Part shown: positions 1 to 5,852 of the stretch, piece after piece
Layout of the letters: each line of letters begins with the position of its first letter
Position numbering within the stretch: position 1 is the stretch's first letter
Assembly: GCA_017353855.1 (NCBI GenBank)
Contig: JAFMSA010000101.1
Location: 1 to 5,852 of the forward strand
Reading direction: 5' to 3'
Source of the DNA: Alphaproteobacteria bacterium
GTDB taxonomy: Bacteria; Pseudomonadota; Alphaproteobacteria; ATCC43930; CGMCC-115725
DNA length: 5,852 nt
Notes under the pieces: model-generated
Databases searched by the model: none
Told to the model about the DNA's origin: nothing
What the model saw: the letters and a program-made list of their open reading frames with translations, nothing else
Translations under genes and position numbers: made by a program

Positions 1-403
1 CGATGATCGTCGTGGCGATCGGCTGAATGGCGCCGGCGCCTACACCCTGCAGGGCACGGAACGACACCAACGGCACCATGCCCCAGGCGCAGCCGCTCAG
101 CAGGGACCCGAGCAGGAATATGCTCGTGCCGGCAAAGAATACCCGTTTGCGGCCATAGAGGTCCGCAAGCCTGCCATAAATCGGGATCGTGACCGCCTGG
201 GTCAGCAGATAGGCGGCAAAGACCCAGCTGAACAGCCGAAAGCCGCCGAGATCGGCGACGATCGTCGGCATTGCGGTGGCGACGATATAGCTGTCCGTCG
301 CCACCATGAAGATCGCCAGCAGAACCGCCGCCATGACCAGTCGGCGATTGGCGCGAGCCTCAGCCGACAGATCCTGCGTGAAATATTCTTGATCGGGCAA
401 CAT
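1..403 (-). CDS. MFS transporter, EmrB/QacA (DHA2)-like, N-terminal part only
   Basis: This is the first 134 codons of a major facilitator superfamily exporter that continues beyond the left edge; no stop codon is present. After a short charged N-terminus (about residues 1-21), hydrophobic segments lie near residues 22-42, 58-76, 88-106 and 109 onward. Family motifs are clear: a TM1 motif of the 'LDxTIVxxxLPxI' type (D37 to I48, here TDSYIVATAMPTI); the loop 2-3 motif A as GRLADLYGRKR (77-87); and motif B in TM4 as RALQGVGAGAIQP (116-128). These fit the drug:H+ antiporter DHA2 type in the inner membrane, usually exporting amphipathic compounds. The substrate is unknown. The ATG is chosen because it gives the expected short cytoplasmic N-terminus. 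The purine run AGGGGG sits only one base before it, too close for a good ribosome binding site, and an in-frame GTG at 430 is the main alternative. The gene points the same way as the ThDP gene. Confidence 0.9.
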   Translation of the reverse strand, partial: MLPDQEYFTQDLSAEARANRRLVMAAVLLAIFMVATDSYIVATAMPTIVADLGGFRLFSWVFAAYLLTQAVTIPIYGRLADLYGRKRVFFAGTSIFLLGSLLSGCAWGMVPLVSFRALQGVGAGAIQPIATTII

Positions 404-574
404 GCCCCCTGATGCGCCGCGGCGGACCACGGTATCTATCGGCAACTCGATCTGGCGGACAAGCGGGCAGCGCGCGCATCAGGGATGCATGAAATTTTGG
501 CAGCTCGGCGGCAGCGCCCCGTTCACGAAGAAGCGGAAGAGCCGGGCTAGGATACTCCCCCGAGTGGCGCCGCC
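404..574. other. non-coding gap between MFS gene and hydrolase remnant
   Basis: I see no gene here. A 62-codon open frame on the plus strand (402-590) has no ribosome binding site or recognisable motif and runs antisense into the hydrolase remnant. The minus frame that continues past the remnant's last stop reads to TGA at 479-481 without family similarity. The stretch probably holds the MFS promoter. Confidence 0.5.
433..462 (-). promoter_or_regulatory. possible weak sigma-70-like promoter for the MFS gene
   Basis: On the minus strand TTGTCC (457-462) is followed after 18 bases by TAGATA (433-438), about 30 bases before the MFS start codon. The boxes match the consensus only 4/6 and 3/6, so this is a suggestion based on position, not a firm call. 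Confidence 0.2.
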
Positions 575-905
575 ACGGACCGCGCGTTAGAGCTCGCCGT
601 AGAGCCTGACCGCCTGATGGCGGTCAAACGGCAGCATCCGGGTCAGGATCACCCCGGCAACGCGCCTGCGCGGATCGAGCTAATAACAGTGTTGAAAGCG
701 CCGGCCCAGGTCCGGCTGCCGGCGCTGCGGCCCCGTTTGGTCCTCACTCGCTGTCGATCATAAAGCACATCTGCAGGAGATGCCGGGAAAACGTCGACGT
801 CGGCTGAGCGCCGCGGGTCTGCCGTCTTCATGACGCCGGCTGCGATATCGCCGATCTGAGGATCGTATCGAGTCTCAGAACGGCAGCGGCGGCGATATCG
901 CGCGC
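575..905 (-). pseudogene. decayed C-terminal remnant of a serine hydrolase (beta-lactamase/esterase family)
   Basis: Read leftward on the minus strand, successive pieces in different frames line up with the C-terminus of PF00144-type serine hydrolases. About 860-890 gives AVLRLDTIL (family: 'ILKPETV'). About 775-862 gives QIGDIAAGV, then VDVFPASPADV (family: 'NQIGDL...DVEFFPG'). Then 747-764 gives FMIDSE in another frame (family 'GFMINTE'), ended by TGA at 744-746. About 688-730 gives RSAGSRTWAGAFNT (family 'GRSAGSLAWAGLANT'). Finally 587-688 gives CY*LDPRRRVAGVILTRMLPF to LYGEL (family 'YFWIDPKRRVAGV...LPF'), with TAG at 680-682 where Trp is expected and TAA at 587-589 where Glu is expected; RAV follows the stop, as in 'ERAVY'. 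At least three frameshifts and three nonsense codons are visible. The N-terminal two thirds, including the SxxK active site, are absent. The family alignment is from memory, but the order and spacing of the blocks make chance unlikely. Confidence 0.82.
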
Positions 906-956
906 CCTCTTACCCGCTGATCATCGCGTTCCTCGCAGGCTTGGCTAAGAGATGTA

Positions 957-2696
957 CTACCTTCTGCGCGGCGAGGCATCCTTGGCCAATTGCGAGGTGA
1001 TGTCGGCAAAAGTGACCTCGAGCGAGGTCGCGACGTCGATGACGCTCGGTGTTCGTGCGGCGAGCGCTTCGCGCAATGCCGGAGCCAGCGCCGCAGGGTC
1101 CTCGACCCGCACACCCCGGCAGCCCATCGCACGGGCGATCGCGGCATGGTCGAAATCGTTGAACTCTGCCGCAAAGCGACCCGAACCGTGCAATACCCAG
1201 CCAAGCGCCTTGTTGTTGAAGACGACGGTGACGATCGGGATGTCGTGCTCTATCGCCGTCATCAGGCCGTTCATCGTCATCGCAAACCCCCCATCGCCGC
1301 ACACGGCGACGACCGGCCGATCCGGATGCACGAGCTTGGCGCCTAACGCCGCGGGAATGCCAAATCCCATCGGACCCGACCCGGCGGCCTGCAAAAAGCC
1401 CTCCTGCCGTTTGGTCTGATAGAAATGCGTCATCAGAATGCGGTTTTCGCCGGCATCGCAAGTGACGATCGCGTCCTCGGGCAGGCCGCGCATCAATTCG
1501 CCGATCACGCGCTGCGGCAGGATCGGTTGGTCGTCGGCGGCATAGGCCCGGTCGTCGAAGTAGCCGTGCCGCTCGCGATGCACGGCAACGCGCCGCTCCG
1601 CCTCTCGCCGGCGGGCGCCGTCCGCCGAGCCTAGGGCGTGCAGGAGCTGACCGAGGATGACCGCGGCGTCGCCGATCAGGACGTGCTCGGCCGGGTAGTT
1701 CCACGACGCGTTGCGCGGTTCGACGTCGATCTGCACGAAAGTCTGGCGCGTCGGGTCGAGCAAGGCGCGGTTTTCCCACGCCGTATCGCTGGGCGACAGT
1801 TTGGAGCCGATGACGAGTACAAGATCGGATTCGGCGACACACGCGTTGCCCGCGGCGGTGCCGAAGGTGCCGAATACCCCGAGTGCCAGCGGGTGCGTCT
1901 CGGCGAAACAACCCTTTCCCGCCGCCGTCGTCGCGACCGGAAGGCCGATCGTTTCGGCGAGCCGGCGCAACTGCCCGTAGGCTTGCGCGATGCGCACGCC
2001 GTTGCCGGCGATCACGACCGGCCGTTGCGCGGCGAGAAGCGCTGCGGCCGCGGCCTCGACACGCCGCTGCTCGGCCGGCGGCGGCGGGGAGGGGAGATAG
2101 TGGAGGGTCGGATAGAGCATCGGCTGCGATTGCGGGGCCACCGAGCCGGCCAGCGAATCGTGGCTGTAGAGAACGGCGACCGGCCCCGGCTGCCCGCAGA
2201 GAGCATGCTTGATCGCCAGCTGCGTCGCCTGCACCGCGCCGATCGGCTCATGCGCCTGCATCACGTGCTTTGTGACACCGCCAAAGGCGCGCCGCGCATC
2301 CCAACTGCCCCAATCACCGGTCGCCTGCTGGTACGGCGCATGCAGCGTAAACCGCGGCGCGTCGCTGAAATCGGTCAGCAGCAGCATAGGCGAGCTCGAC
2401 AAATGTGCTTCGATCGTGCCGATCAGGCCATTGCCCAGCACCCACGGGCCCTGCCCCAGCAGCACACCCGGCCGCCGGGTCAGCCGCCCGTAGATTTCGG
2501 CCATGACGCCGCCGAGCGACTCCTCGCGCACAAGCACCGTGCGGATCGAGTTTTGGTAGTTGCTGAGGCCCGAGACGATCCGGCCGGTATGACCTCCGGA
2601 AATCCCGAATACCATCTCGATCCCTGCCTCCTCGAGCACCCGCGCGACGAGCGCGCTCGCCGGCGTCTCTTCGGTCAGCATCGGCTCGACTGTCAT
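957..2696 (-). CDS. thiamine diphosphate-dependent enzyme, acetolactate synthase-like (579 aa)
   Basis: A full-length ThDP enzyme with the three-domain plan of acetolactate synthase, pyruvate oxidase and benzoylformate decarboxylase: PYR domain about 10-180, central domain about 205-355, PP domain about 390-560. The ThDP/Mg motif is GDGG at 467-470 with NN at 494-495 (24 residues between GDG and NN). The probable ThDP-activating glutamate is E59 in VREESLGG. The central domain opens with RPVVIAGNGV (225-234), and SGPMGFGIPAALGAK (440-454) is the usual lead-in to the PP domain. The expected FGxPGG is FGISGG (30-35), and the usual T/SGPGxxN segment is GQGPWVLGN (81-89). It therefore probably decarboxylates, cleaves or ligates a 2-oxo or aldehyde substrate other than that of housekeeping acetolactate synthase; the reaction is unknown. 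The start is set by the domain edge and by AGGAG (2707-2711) ten bases upstream. The frame stays open further upstream to 3719, but only antisense to the next gene. It is transcribed divergently from the monooxygenase. Confidence 0.9.
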   Translation of the reverse strand: MTVEPMLTEETPASALVARVLEEAGIEMVFGISGGHTGRIVSGLSNYQNSIRTVLVREESLGGVMAEIYGRLTRRPGVLLGQGPWVLGNGLIGTIEAHLSSSPMLLLTDFSDAPRFTLHAPYQQATGDWGSWDARRAFGGVTKHVMQAHEPIGAVQATQLAIKHALCGQPGPVAVLYSHDSLAGSVAPQSQPMLYPTLHYLPSPPPPAEQRRVEAAAAALLAAQRPVVIAGNGVRIAQAYGQLRRLAETIGLPVATTAAGKGCFAETHPLALGVFGTFGTAAGNACVAESDLVLVIGSKLSPSDTAWENRALLDPTRQTFVQIDVEPRNASWNYPAEHVLIGDAAVILGQLLHALGSADGARRREAERRVAVHRERHGYFDDRAYAADDQPILPQRVIGELMRGLPEDAIVTCDAGENRILMTHFYQTKRQEGFLQAAGSGPMGFGIPAALGAKLVHPDRPVVAVCGDGGFAMTMNGLMTAIEHDIPIVTVVFNNKALGWVLHGSGRFAAEFNDFDHAAIARAMGCRGVRVEDPAALAPALREALAARTPSVIDVATSLEVTFADITSQLAKDASPRRR

Positions 2697-2706
2697 CGCT
2701 GATTCT

Positions 2707-2711
2707 CTCCT
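2707..2711 (-). promoter_or_regulatory. ribosome binding site of the ThDP enzyme gene
   Basis: On the minus strand GGGAGGAGAG (2705-2714) contains AGGAG ten bases before the ATG at 2696. It supports this start over the much longer open frame that extends upstream. Confidence 0.7.
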
Positions 2712-2781
2712 CCCTTGCGTGCGGCTCGGCCGAGCTTGCATCCTCGACGGCGCAAAGACAATGTCTCGAACCACGGCAATC

Positions 2782-2785
2782 GGAG
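2782..2785 (+). promoter_or_regulatory. ribosome binding site of the luciferase-like monooxygenase gene
   Basis: GGAG lies seven bases before the ATG at 2793, standard spacing, and supports the start at MDLSLIIRG. Confidence 0.7.
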
Positions 2786-2792
2786 TTAGCCG

Positions 2793-3803
2793 ATGGATCT
2801 GAGCCTGATCATTCGCGGTCAGCACCCTCGGGGCGAGGATATGCGCGCCCGCCTCGCGGACGATCTGGCACTCGTCCGGCGCGCGGAGGAACTCGGCTTC
2901 GATGCGCTGGTCAAGGGCTCGCATTACAGCGCACACCCGCTGCAATCGCTGCAGCAGATCCCGTTTCTGGCGCAGGCGGCGGTAGTGGCACCCAAGCTGC
3001 GCCTGGTGTGCGGGCTCGCGCTGTTGCCGCTGCACAAGCCGCTCGACATCGCTGAGCAGCTTGCGACGTTGGACGTCATGAGCGATGGCAAACTGGTCTT
3101 CGGCTGCGGCATCGGATACCGCGACGTCGAATTCAAGGCCTTCGGCCTTACCCGGAACATCGCCGCAGCGCGCTTCGAGGAGAACCTCCTCGCAGTCAAG
3201 CGGCTGTGGACCGAAGACTTCGTCGATATGCCGGGCTCGCATTTTGTGCTGGAGCACGCCAACTGCACCGTCAAGCCATTGCAAAAGCCAATGCCGCCGA
3301 TCTGGATCGGCGCTAATGCCGATGCTGCGATCCGGCGGGCGGCGAGGCTCGGCGATTGCTGGTACATCAATCCGCACAGTACCTTGACGACATTGGCCCG
3401 GCAGATGGATCTCTACAAACGCGCGCTGGACGAAAGCGCAAAGCCTTTCCCCGCAGAATTGCCGATGCGGCGGGAGGTCTTTGTCGCGCGCACACGCTCC
3501 GAAGCGGTCCGGCTGGCCCGGCCCTCTCTCGAGGTGAAATACCGGACCTATCGCGAATGGGGACAGGACAAGGTCATGCCGGCCGGCGACGATTTCGACC
3601 ATGACTTTGACGAACTGCTGGAGGACCGCTTCCTGATCGGCTCTCCTGCGGAAGTCGCGGAACGGCTGATCGATCTGCAACGGCGCTTTGGGGTCAACCA
3701 CCTCGTCGCCTCGGTCCATTGGCCCGGCATGCCCAACAGCCTCGCCGTCGAGCAGATGCAGCTTCTCGCCGAGGAGGTCATGCCAATGGTCCGCGGCGCA
3801 TGA
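2793..3803 (+). CDS. luciferase-like (LLM class) flavin-dependent oxidoreductase (336 aa)
   Basis: A bacterial-luciferase-like TIM-barrel protein of usual length, cytosolic, normally using reduced FMN or F420 supplied by a partner. Family landmarks in order: an early strand/helix with RRAEELGFDALV (29-40); strand LRLVCGLALLPLHKPLDIAEQ (starts 69), matching the 'PLRxPxxxAEQ' region; LDVMSDGKLVFGCGIGYR (93-110), matching 'LDxLSxGRxxxGxGxG'; FEENLLAVKRLW (128-139); PMPPIWIGANADAAIRRAARL (from 167), matching 'PPIxIGGxxxxAxRRAAR'; and LIGSPAEVAERL (281-292) near the C-terminus, matching 'xGSPExVxERL'. These leave the superfamily in no doubt, but the substrate is open: alkanesulfonate, nitrilotriacetate-type, aldehyde and F420-dependent dehydrogenase families share this plan. 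No flavin reductase gene is in the window. The gene ends 19 bases before the GMC start, so the two are very likely cotranscribed. Confidence 0.92.
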   Translation: MDLSLIIRGQHPRGEDMRARLADDLALVRRAEELGFDALVKGSHYSAHPLQSLQQIPFLAQAAVVAPKLRLVCGLALLPLHKPLDIAEQLATLDVMSDGKLVFGCGIGYRDVEFKAFGLTRNIAAARFEENLLAVKRLWTEDFVDMPGSHFVLEHANCTVKPLQKPMPPIWIGANADAAIRRAARLGDCWYINPHSTLTTLARQMDLYKRALDESAKPFPAELPMRREVFVARTRSEAVRLARPSLEVKYRTYREWGQDKVMPAGDDFDHDFDELLEDRFLIGSPAEVAERLIDLQRRFGVNHLVASVHWPGMPNSLAVEQMQLLAEEVMPMVRGA

Positions 3804-3822
3804 CCGGACGGGATGCGGTACC

Positions 3823-5424
3823 GTGACGGAGCTGCAGGCTGACTACGTCGTCGTCGGCGCCGGATCGGCGGGTTGCGTGCTCGCCGATCGGCTGAGTGAG
3901 GATGGAGCGCGGGTCGTCTTGCTGGAAGCAGGGCCGAGTGACTGGCACCCGATGATCCATGTGCCGGCAGGCGCGTTGCATCTGCGCGCCAATCCGCTCG
4001 TCAATTGGAACTTCTATGCCGAGGCCGAGGAAGGCGTGGCCAACCGGGCGTTGCACTGGCCGCGCGGCCGGGTGCTCGGCGGCACCAGTTCGATCAACGG
4101 CATGCTCTACGTACGCGGCAACCCTGCCGATTACGACGGATGGGCGCAGATGGGCTGCCGTGGCTGGAGCTATTCGGACGTTCTTCCCTATTTCAAGAGA
4201 TCCGAGCATTACGCGTCGGGCAGCTCTGATTATCGCGGCAAAAGCGGTCCGCTCATCGTGGAGGACTATCGGACCATCCTGCCGTTGACCCGCCGCTTTG
4301 TCGAAGCCGCCCAAGAGGCCGGATTTCGCTTTACCGCGGATTACAACGGAGCGGTCCAGGAGGGTGTGGGGTATTCGCAGATGACCCGCAGAGGACGTTT
4401 GCGCGGGTCGACGGCGCGCACATTTCTCGCCGAGGCGCGGCGGCGTCAGAATTTGCGGGTCGAAACCAAGGCGGAGGCGAGCCGCCTCCTCTTCGACGGG
4501 CGCCGCTGCACCGGTGTCGCGTATCGGCAAAACGCCGCCGACCATCGGGTTTTGGCCGGGCGAGAGGTGGTCGTCTGCGGCGGCACGGTCAACTCGCCCC
4601 ACCTGCTGCAGATCTCCGGGGTCGGCCCGGCCGATCATCTGAAGTCGATCGGGGTCGAGGTCGTGCACGACCTGCCTGGTGTCGGCGCCAACCTCGGCGA
4701 CCATTTCGCAGTCCGCATCACGCACCGGGTCAAGGACGAAGTCTCGGTCAATCAGCTTGCGCGCGGGCTGCCGCTCGTTCGGGAGATTGGTAGGTTTGCC
4801 GCGACCGGGCGCGGGGCGCTGACCTTCGGGGTGACGACCGCGATGGTGTTCTGCCGCAGCCGGGAAGGGCTGGCGAGCCCGGATCTGCAGTTGCTGTTCA
4901 CTCCCGGGAGCTACGACCCGAACGGGATCGGCCGCCTCGAGCGGGAGCCTGGTATGACGATCGTCGTTTGCGCGGTTCGCCCCGATAGCCGCGGGACGAT
5001 CATGGCGCGTTCGGCGAACCCGTTCGAGCCGCCGGAAATTCGCCCGAAATATCTCTCTGCCGGAAGTGATGTCGAGGTGCTGCTCGCCGGCACCGGTCAC
5101 GCCCGGCGGATCTTCGCGGCGCCGCCGCTGGCGCGCCACAGCGCCGCGGAAACGATGCCCGGTTTGGCGGCGACATCGCAAGCGGCGCTGACCGATTTTG
5201 TCCACCGGGCCGGCATGAACCTCCATCATCCGGTCGGCACGTGCCGGATGGGGGAAGACCCGATGGCGGTCGTCGATTCGCGGCTGCGCGTACGGGGGCT
5301 GGCAGGGCTGCGGGTCATCGATGCTTCGGTAATGCCGGCCGTGACGACCGGCAACACCAACGCGCCGACGATCATGATCGGCGAGAAGGGTGCCGCCATG
5401 ATCCTCGAAGACGCTGCCCGCTGA
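3823..5424 (+). CDS. GMC-family FAD-dependent oxidoreductase (choline dehydrogenase-like, 533 aa)
   Basis: A glucose-methanol-choline flavoprotein that oxidises an alcohol to an aldehyde or ketone. The FAD dinucleotide fold is at the N-terminus: VVVGAGSAG (9-17) with the ribose-binding acid E35 in LLEAG. GMC signature 1 is GRVLGGTSSINGMLYVRG (82-99); signature 2 is GTVNSPHLLQISGVG (254-268), a full match to the PROSITE pattern. The probable catalytic pair is H469 in NLHHPVGTCRMG and N513 in TTGNTNAPT. Length is typical of soluble bacterial GMC enzymes, and no signal peptide is seen. The start is GTG, placed by the FAD motif about ten residues in; GGGA (3810-3813) lies nine bases upstream. An in-frame ATG at 3688 would add 45 unrelated residues overlapping the monooxygenase gene. 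BetA-like, polyethylene-glycol or aliphatic alcohol dehydrogenase activities are all possible; the substrate is not readable. It is downstream in a two-gene operon with the monooxygenase. Confidence 0.93.
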   Translation: MTELQADYVVVGAGSAGCVLADRLSEDGARVVLLEAGPSDWHPMIHVPAGALHLRANPLVNWNFYAEAEEGVANRALHWPRGRVLGGTSSINGMLYVRGNPADYDGWAQMGCRGWSYSDVLPYFKRSEHYASGSSDYRGKSGPLIVEDYRTILPLTRRFVEAAQEAGFRFTADYNGAVQEGVGYSQMTRRGRLRGSTARTFLAEARRRQNLRVETKAEASRLLFDGRRCTGVAYRQNAADHRVLAGREVVVCGGTVNSPHLLQISGVGPADHLKSIGVEVVHDLPGVGANLGDHFAVRITHRVKDEVSVNQLARGLPLVREIGRFAATGRGALTFGVTTAMVFCRSREGLASPDLQLLFTPGSYDPNGIGRLEREPGMTIVVCAVRPDSRGTIMARSANPFEPPEIRPKYLSAGSDVEVLLAGTGHARRIFAAPPLARHSAAETMPGLAATSQAALTDFVHRAGMNLHHPVGTCRMGEDPMAVVDSRLRVRGLAGLRVIDASVMPAVTTGNTNAPTIMIGEKGAAMILEDAAR

Positions 5425-5435
5425 TATCGATCGCC

Positions 5436-5461
5436 CTTGCTCACCGACAGCGATGAGCAGG
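5436..5461 (+). terminator. weak hairpin just after the GMC gene
   Basis: CTTGCTCA (5436-5443) pairs with TGAGCAGG (5454-5461), eight pairs with one G-U and a ten-base loop, beginning 12 bases after the GMC stop. A T-rich run (TTCTCGTTTTGTT) follows only after about nine bases, so termination here would be inefficient; an mRNA 3'-end stabiliser is equally possible. Confidence 0.35.
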
Positions 5462-5488
5462 CTGCGTGTTCTCGTTTTGTTAAATTAC

Positions 5489-5518
5489 CCGGATGCACAT
5501 GCTATCCGGCTTTCTCGT
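5489..5518 (+). terminator. probable rho-independent terminator of the monooxygenase-GMC operon
   Basis: CCGGAT (5489-5494) and ATCCGG (5504-5509) form a perfect six-pair stem. The nine-base loop can add GC/GC pairs with one bulged T. CTTTCTCGTT follows directly. On the other strand the hairpin is followed by GTAATTTAACAAAAC, so it might work in both directions. It lies 65 bases after the GMC stop. Confidence 0.5.
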
Positions 5519-5770
5519 TCCTCACACATCTCGGGGATGATCGTCCTGAGCCGCGCTCGATCTCTCCTTCCGGCATCTTGCCGCGGCGCTTCGGGCACCA
5601 CACCCACGTGGTGATTGCAGGAATAGAGGAATTTGTTGCTGTATCCCGCCGCGCGGTGATCCGGAGCGCCGATAGGGATAATCGGGAATCGCCTTCGGCG
5701 CGCCGCTTGTCCCATGGTTTATTTAATCGCGGGTTTGCGCGGCACATTCTGGTCATTTCCGGGAGGGCCC
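5519..5770. other. gene-free stretch
   Basis: Three overlapping open frames cross this stretch (5437-5781 plus; 5485-5715 and 5502-5756 minus), but none has a ribosome binding site, a recognisable motif or distinct codon use, and they overlap the terminator candidates. I call no gene. Small inverted repeats occur: CACCAC/GTGGTG (5596-5601/5608-5613) and GCGCCGA/TCGGCGC (5666-5672/5695-5701). Their role, if any, is unknown. Confidence 0.5.
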
Positions 5771-5809
5771 CGCTAGCTTAGCTTAGCTAGCGCAGGGCGA
5801 TACCCTGCG
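5771..5809. repeat. two abutting perfect hairpins
   Basis: CGCTAGCT (5771-5778) and AGCTAGCG (5785-5792) are perfect eight-base arms around a six-base loop TAGCTT. CGCAGGG (5791-5797) and CCCTGCG (5803-5809) are perfect seven-base arms around CGATA. The two hairpins share the CG at 5791-5792. The first also contains the tandem pentamer TTAGC-TTAGC. No T-run follows on the plus strand, so this is not a typical intrinsic terminator. It could be a dispersed palindromic element, the leader of a gene beyond the edge, or a structured RNA 3' end. Confidence 0.6.
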
Positions 5810-5852
5810 TTGCGTAAGCGGGCGCGCGGCGTTTCAGGCGATGCGAGGCAGC

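Larger units (their letters stand above)
2697..2792. promoter_or_regulatory. divergent intergenic region with two palindromes (candidate operators)
   Basis: These 96 bases separate two divergent start codons and must serve transcription in both directions. They contain a perfect 12-bp palindrome, GCTCGGCCGAGC (2724-2735), flanked by imperfectly matching TGC (2720-2722) and GCA (2738-2740), and a second, AGACA-A-TGTCT (2756-2766). No good -35/-10 pair is obvious. The best toward the monooxygenase is TTGCAT (2736-2741) with ACAATG (2758-2763), both poor. A dimeric regulator binding here could control both operons, but no regulator gene is in the window. Confidence 0.45.

Noticed and set aside
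842..901. Two copies of the palindrome GCGATATCGC (842-851, 892-901), 50 bp apart, and the hairpin CGATC-TGAG-GATCG (852-865)
   Set aside because: They lie inside the hydrolase fossil and are partly explained by its old codons (GGC GAT ATC GCA). Short palindromes of this composition are common in GC-rich DNA.
1638..2702. 354-codon open frame on the plus strand
   Set aside because: Shadow of the ThDP enzyme gene; the translation is low-complexity and Arg-rich with no motifs.
3688..3822. N-terminal extension of the GMC protein to an upstream ATG
   Set aside because: It would overlap the monooxygenase gene by over 100 bases and put 45 unrelated residues before the FAD-binding motif, which belongs at the extreme N-terminus.
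3778..5229. 483-codon open frame on the minus strand
   Set aside because: It is wholly antisense to the GMC gene, whose motifs are unambiguous. The translation is Arg/Asp/Pro-rich with no recognisable domain.
5673..5690. TAGGGATAA followed by a similar-looking run, reminiscent of the I-SceI homing endonuclease site
   Set aside because: Only the first nine bases and a few later ones agree with the 18-bp site, and no homing endonuclease or intron context is present.
5722..5727. TTTAAT as a -10 box for a gene beyond the right edge
   Set aside because: It matches 5 of 6 positions, but no -35-like hexamer lies at suitable spacing; the nearest, TTGTCC at 5707-5712, is only nine bases away.
5437..5781. 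114-codon plus-strand frame and two overlapping minus-strand frames (5485-5715, 5502-5756)
   Set aside because: No ribosome binding site, no recognisable motif, and overlap with hairpins after the GMC gene. Nothing favours one strand over the other.

Overview
The window is high-GC, gene-dense bacterial chromosome. Codon use and the kinds of genes present (ThDP enzyme, luciferase-like monooxygenase, GMC flavoprotein, 14-TM-type MFS exporter) fit a soil or plant-associated alphaproteobacterium of the Bradyrhizobium/Rhizobiales type. That placement is by impression only; no marker gene is present. I see no tRNA, rRNA, CRISPR array, transposase or insertion sequence.

Layout. The left edge carries the first 134 codons of a minus-strand MFS (EmrB/QacA-like) transporter, which runs off the window. 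Next comes about 550 bp that looks empty but contains the decayed C-terminal third of a serine hydrolase of the beta-lactamase/esterase (Pfam Beta-lactamase, PF00144) family. It is readable only by hopping between all three minus-strand frames and through several stop codons. Then follows an intact minus-strand ThDP-dependent acetolactate-synthase-like enzyme of 579 aa. A 96-bp divergent intergenic region with two small palindromes separates it from a plus-strand pair: a luciferase-like flavin-dependent oxidoreductase (336 aa) and, 19 bp later, a GMC-family FAD oxidoreductase (533 aa, GTG start). The right end (about 430 bp) has no convincing gene. It holds a probable terminator and, near the edge, two abutting perfect hairpins.

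How the genes may work together. The divergent unit has three redox or C-C-bond enzymes: flavin monooxygenase, alcohol-oxidising flavoprotein and ThDP lyase/ligase/decarboxylase. They are flanked, in the direction of the ThDP gene, by a broken hydrolase and a transporter. A plausible but unproven reading is a small-molecule catabolic or modification cluster: the monooxygenase opens or hydroxylates a substrate, the GMC enzyme oxidises an alcohol to an aldehyde, and the ThDP enzyme cleaves or condenses a 2-oxo or aldehyde product. The substrate cannot be named from sequence. The ThDP enzyme departs from ordinary acetolactate synthases at two usually conserved sites in its N-terminal domain, so housekeeping branched-chain amino-acid synthesis is unlikely.
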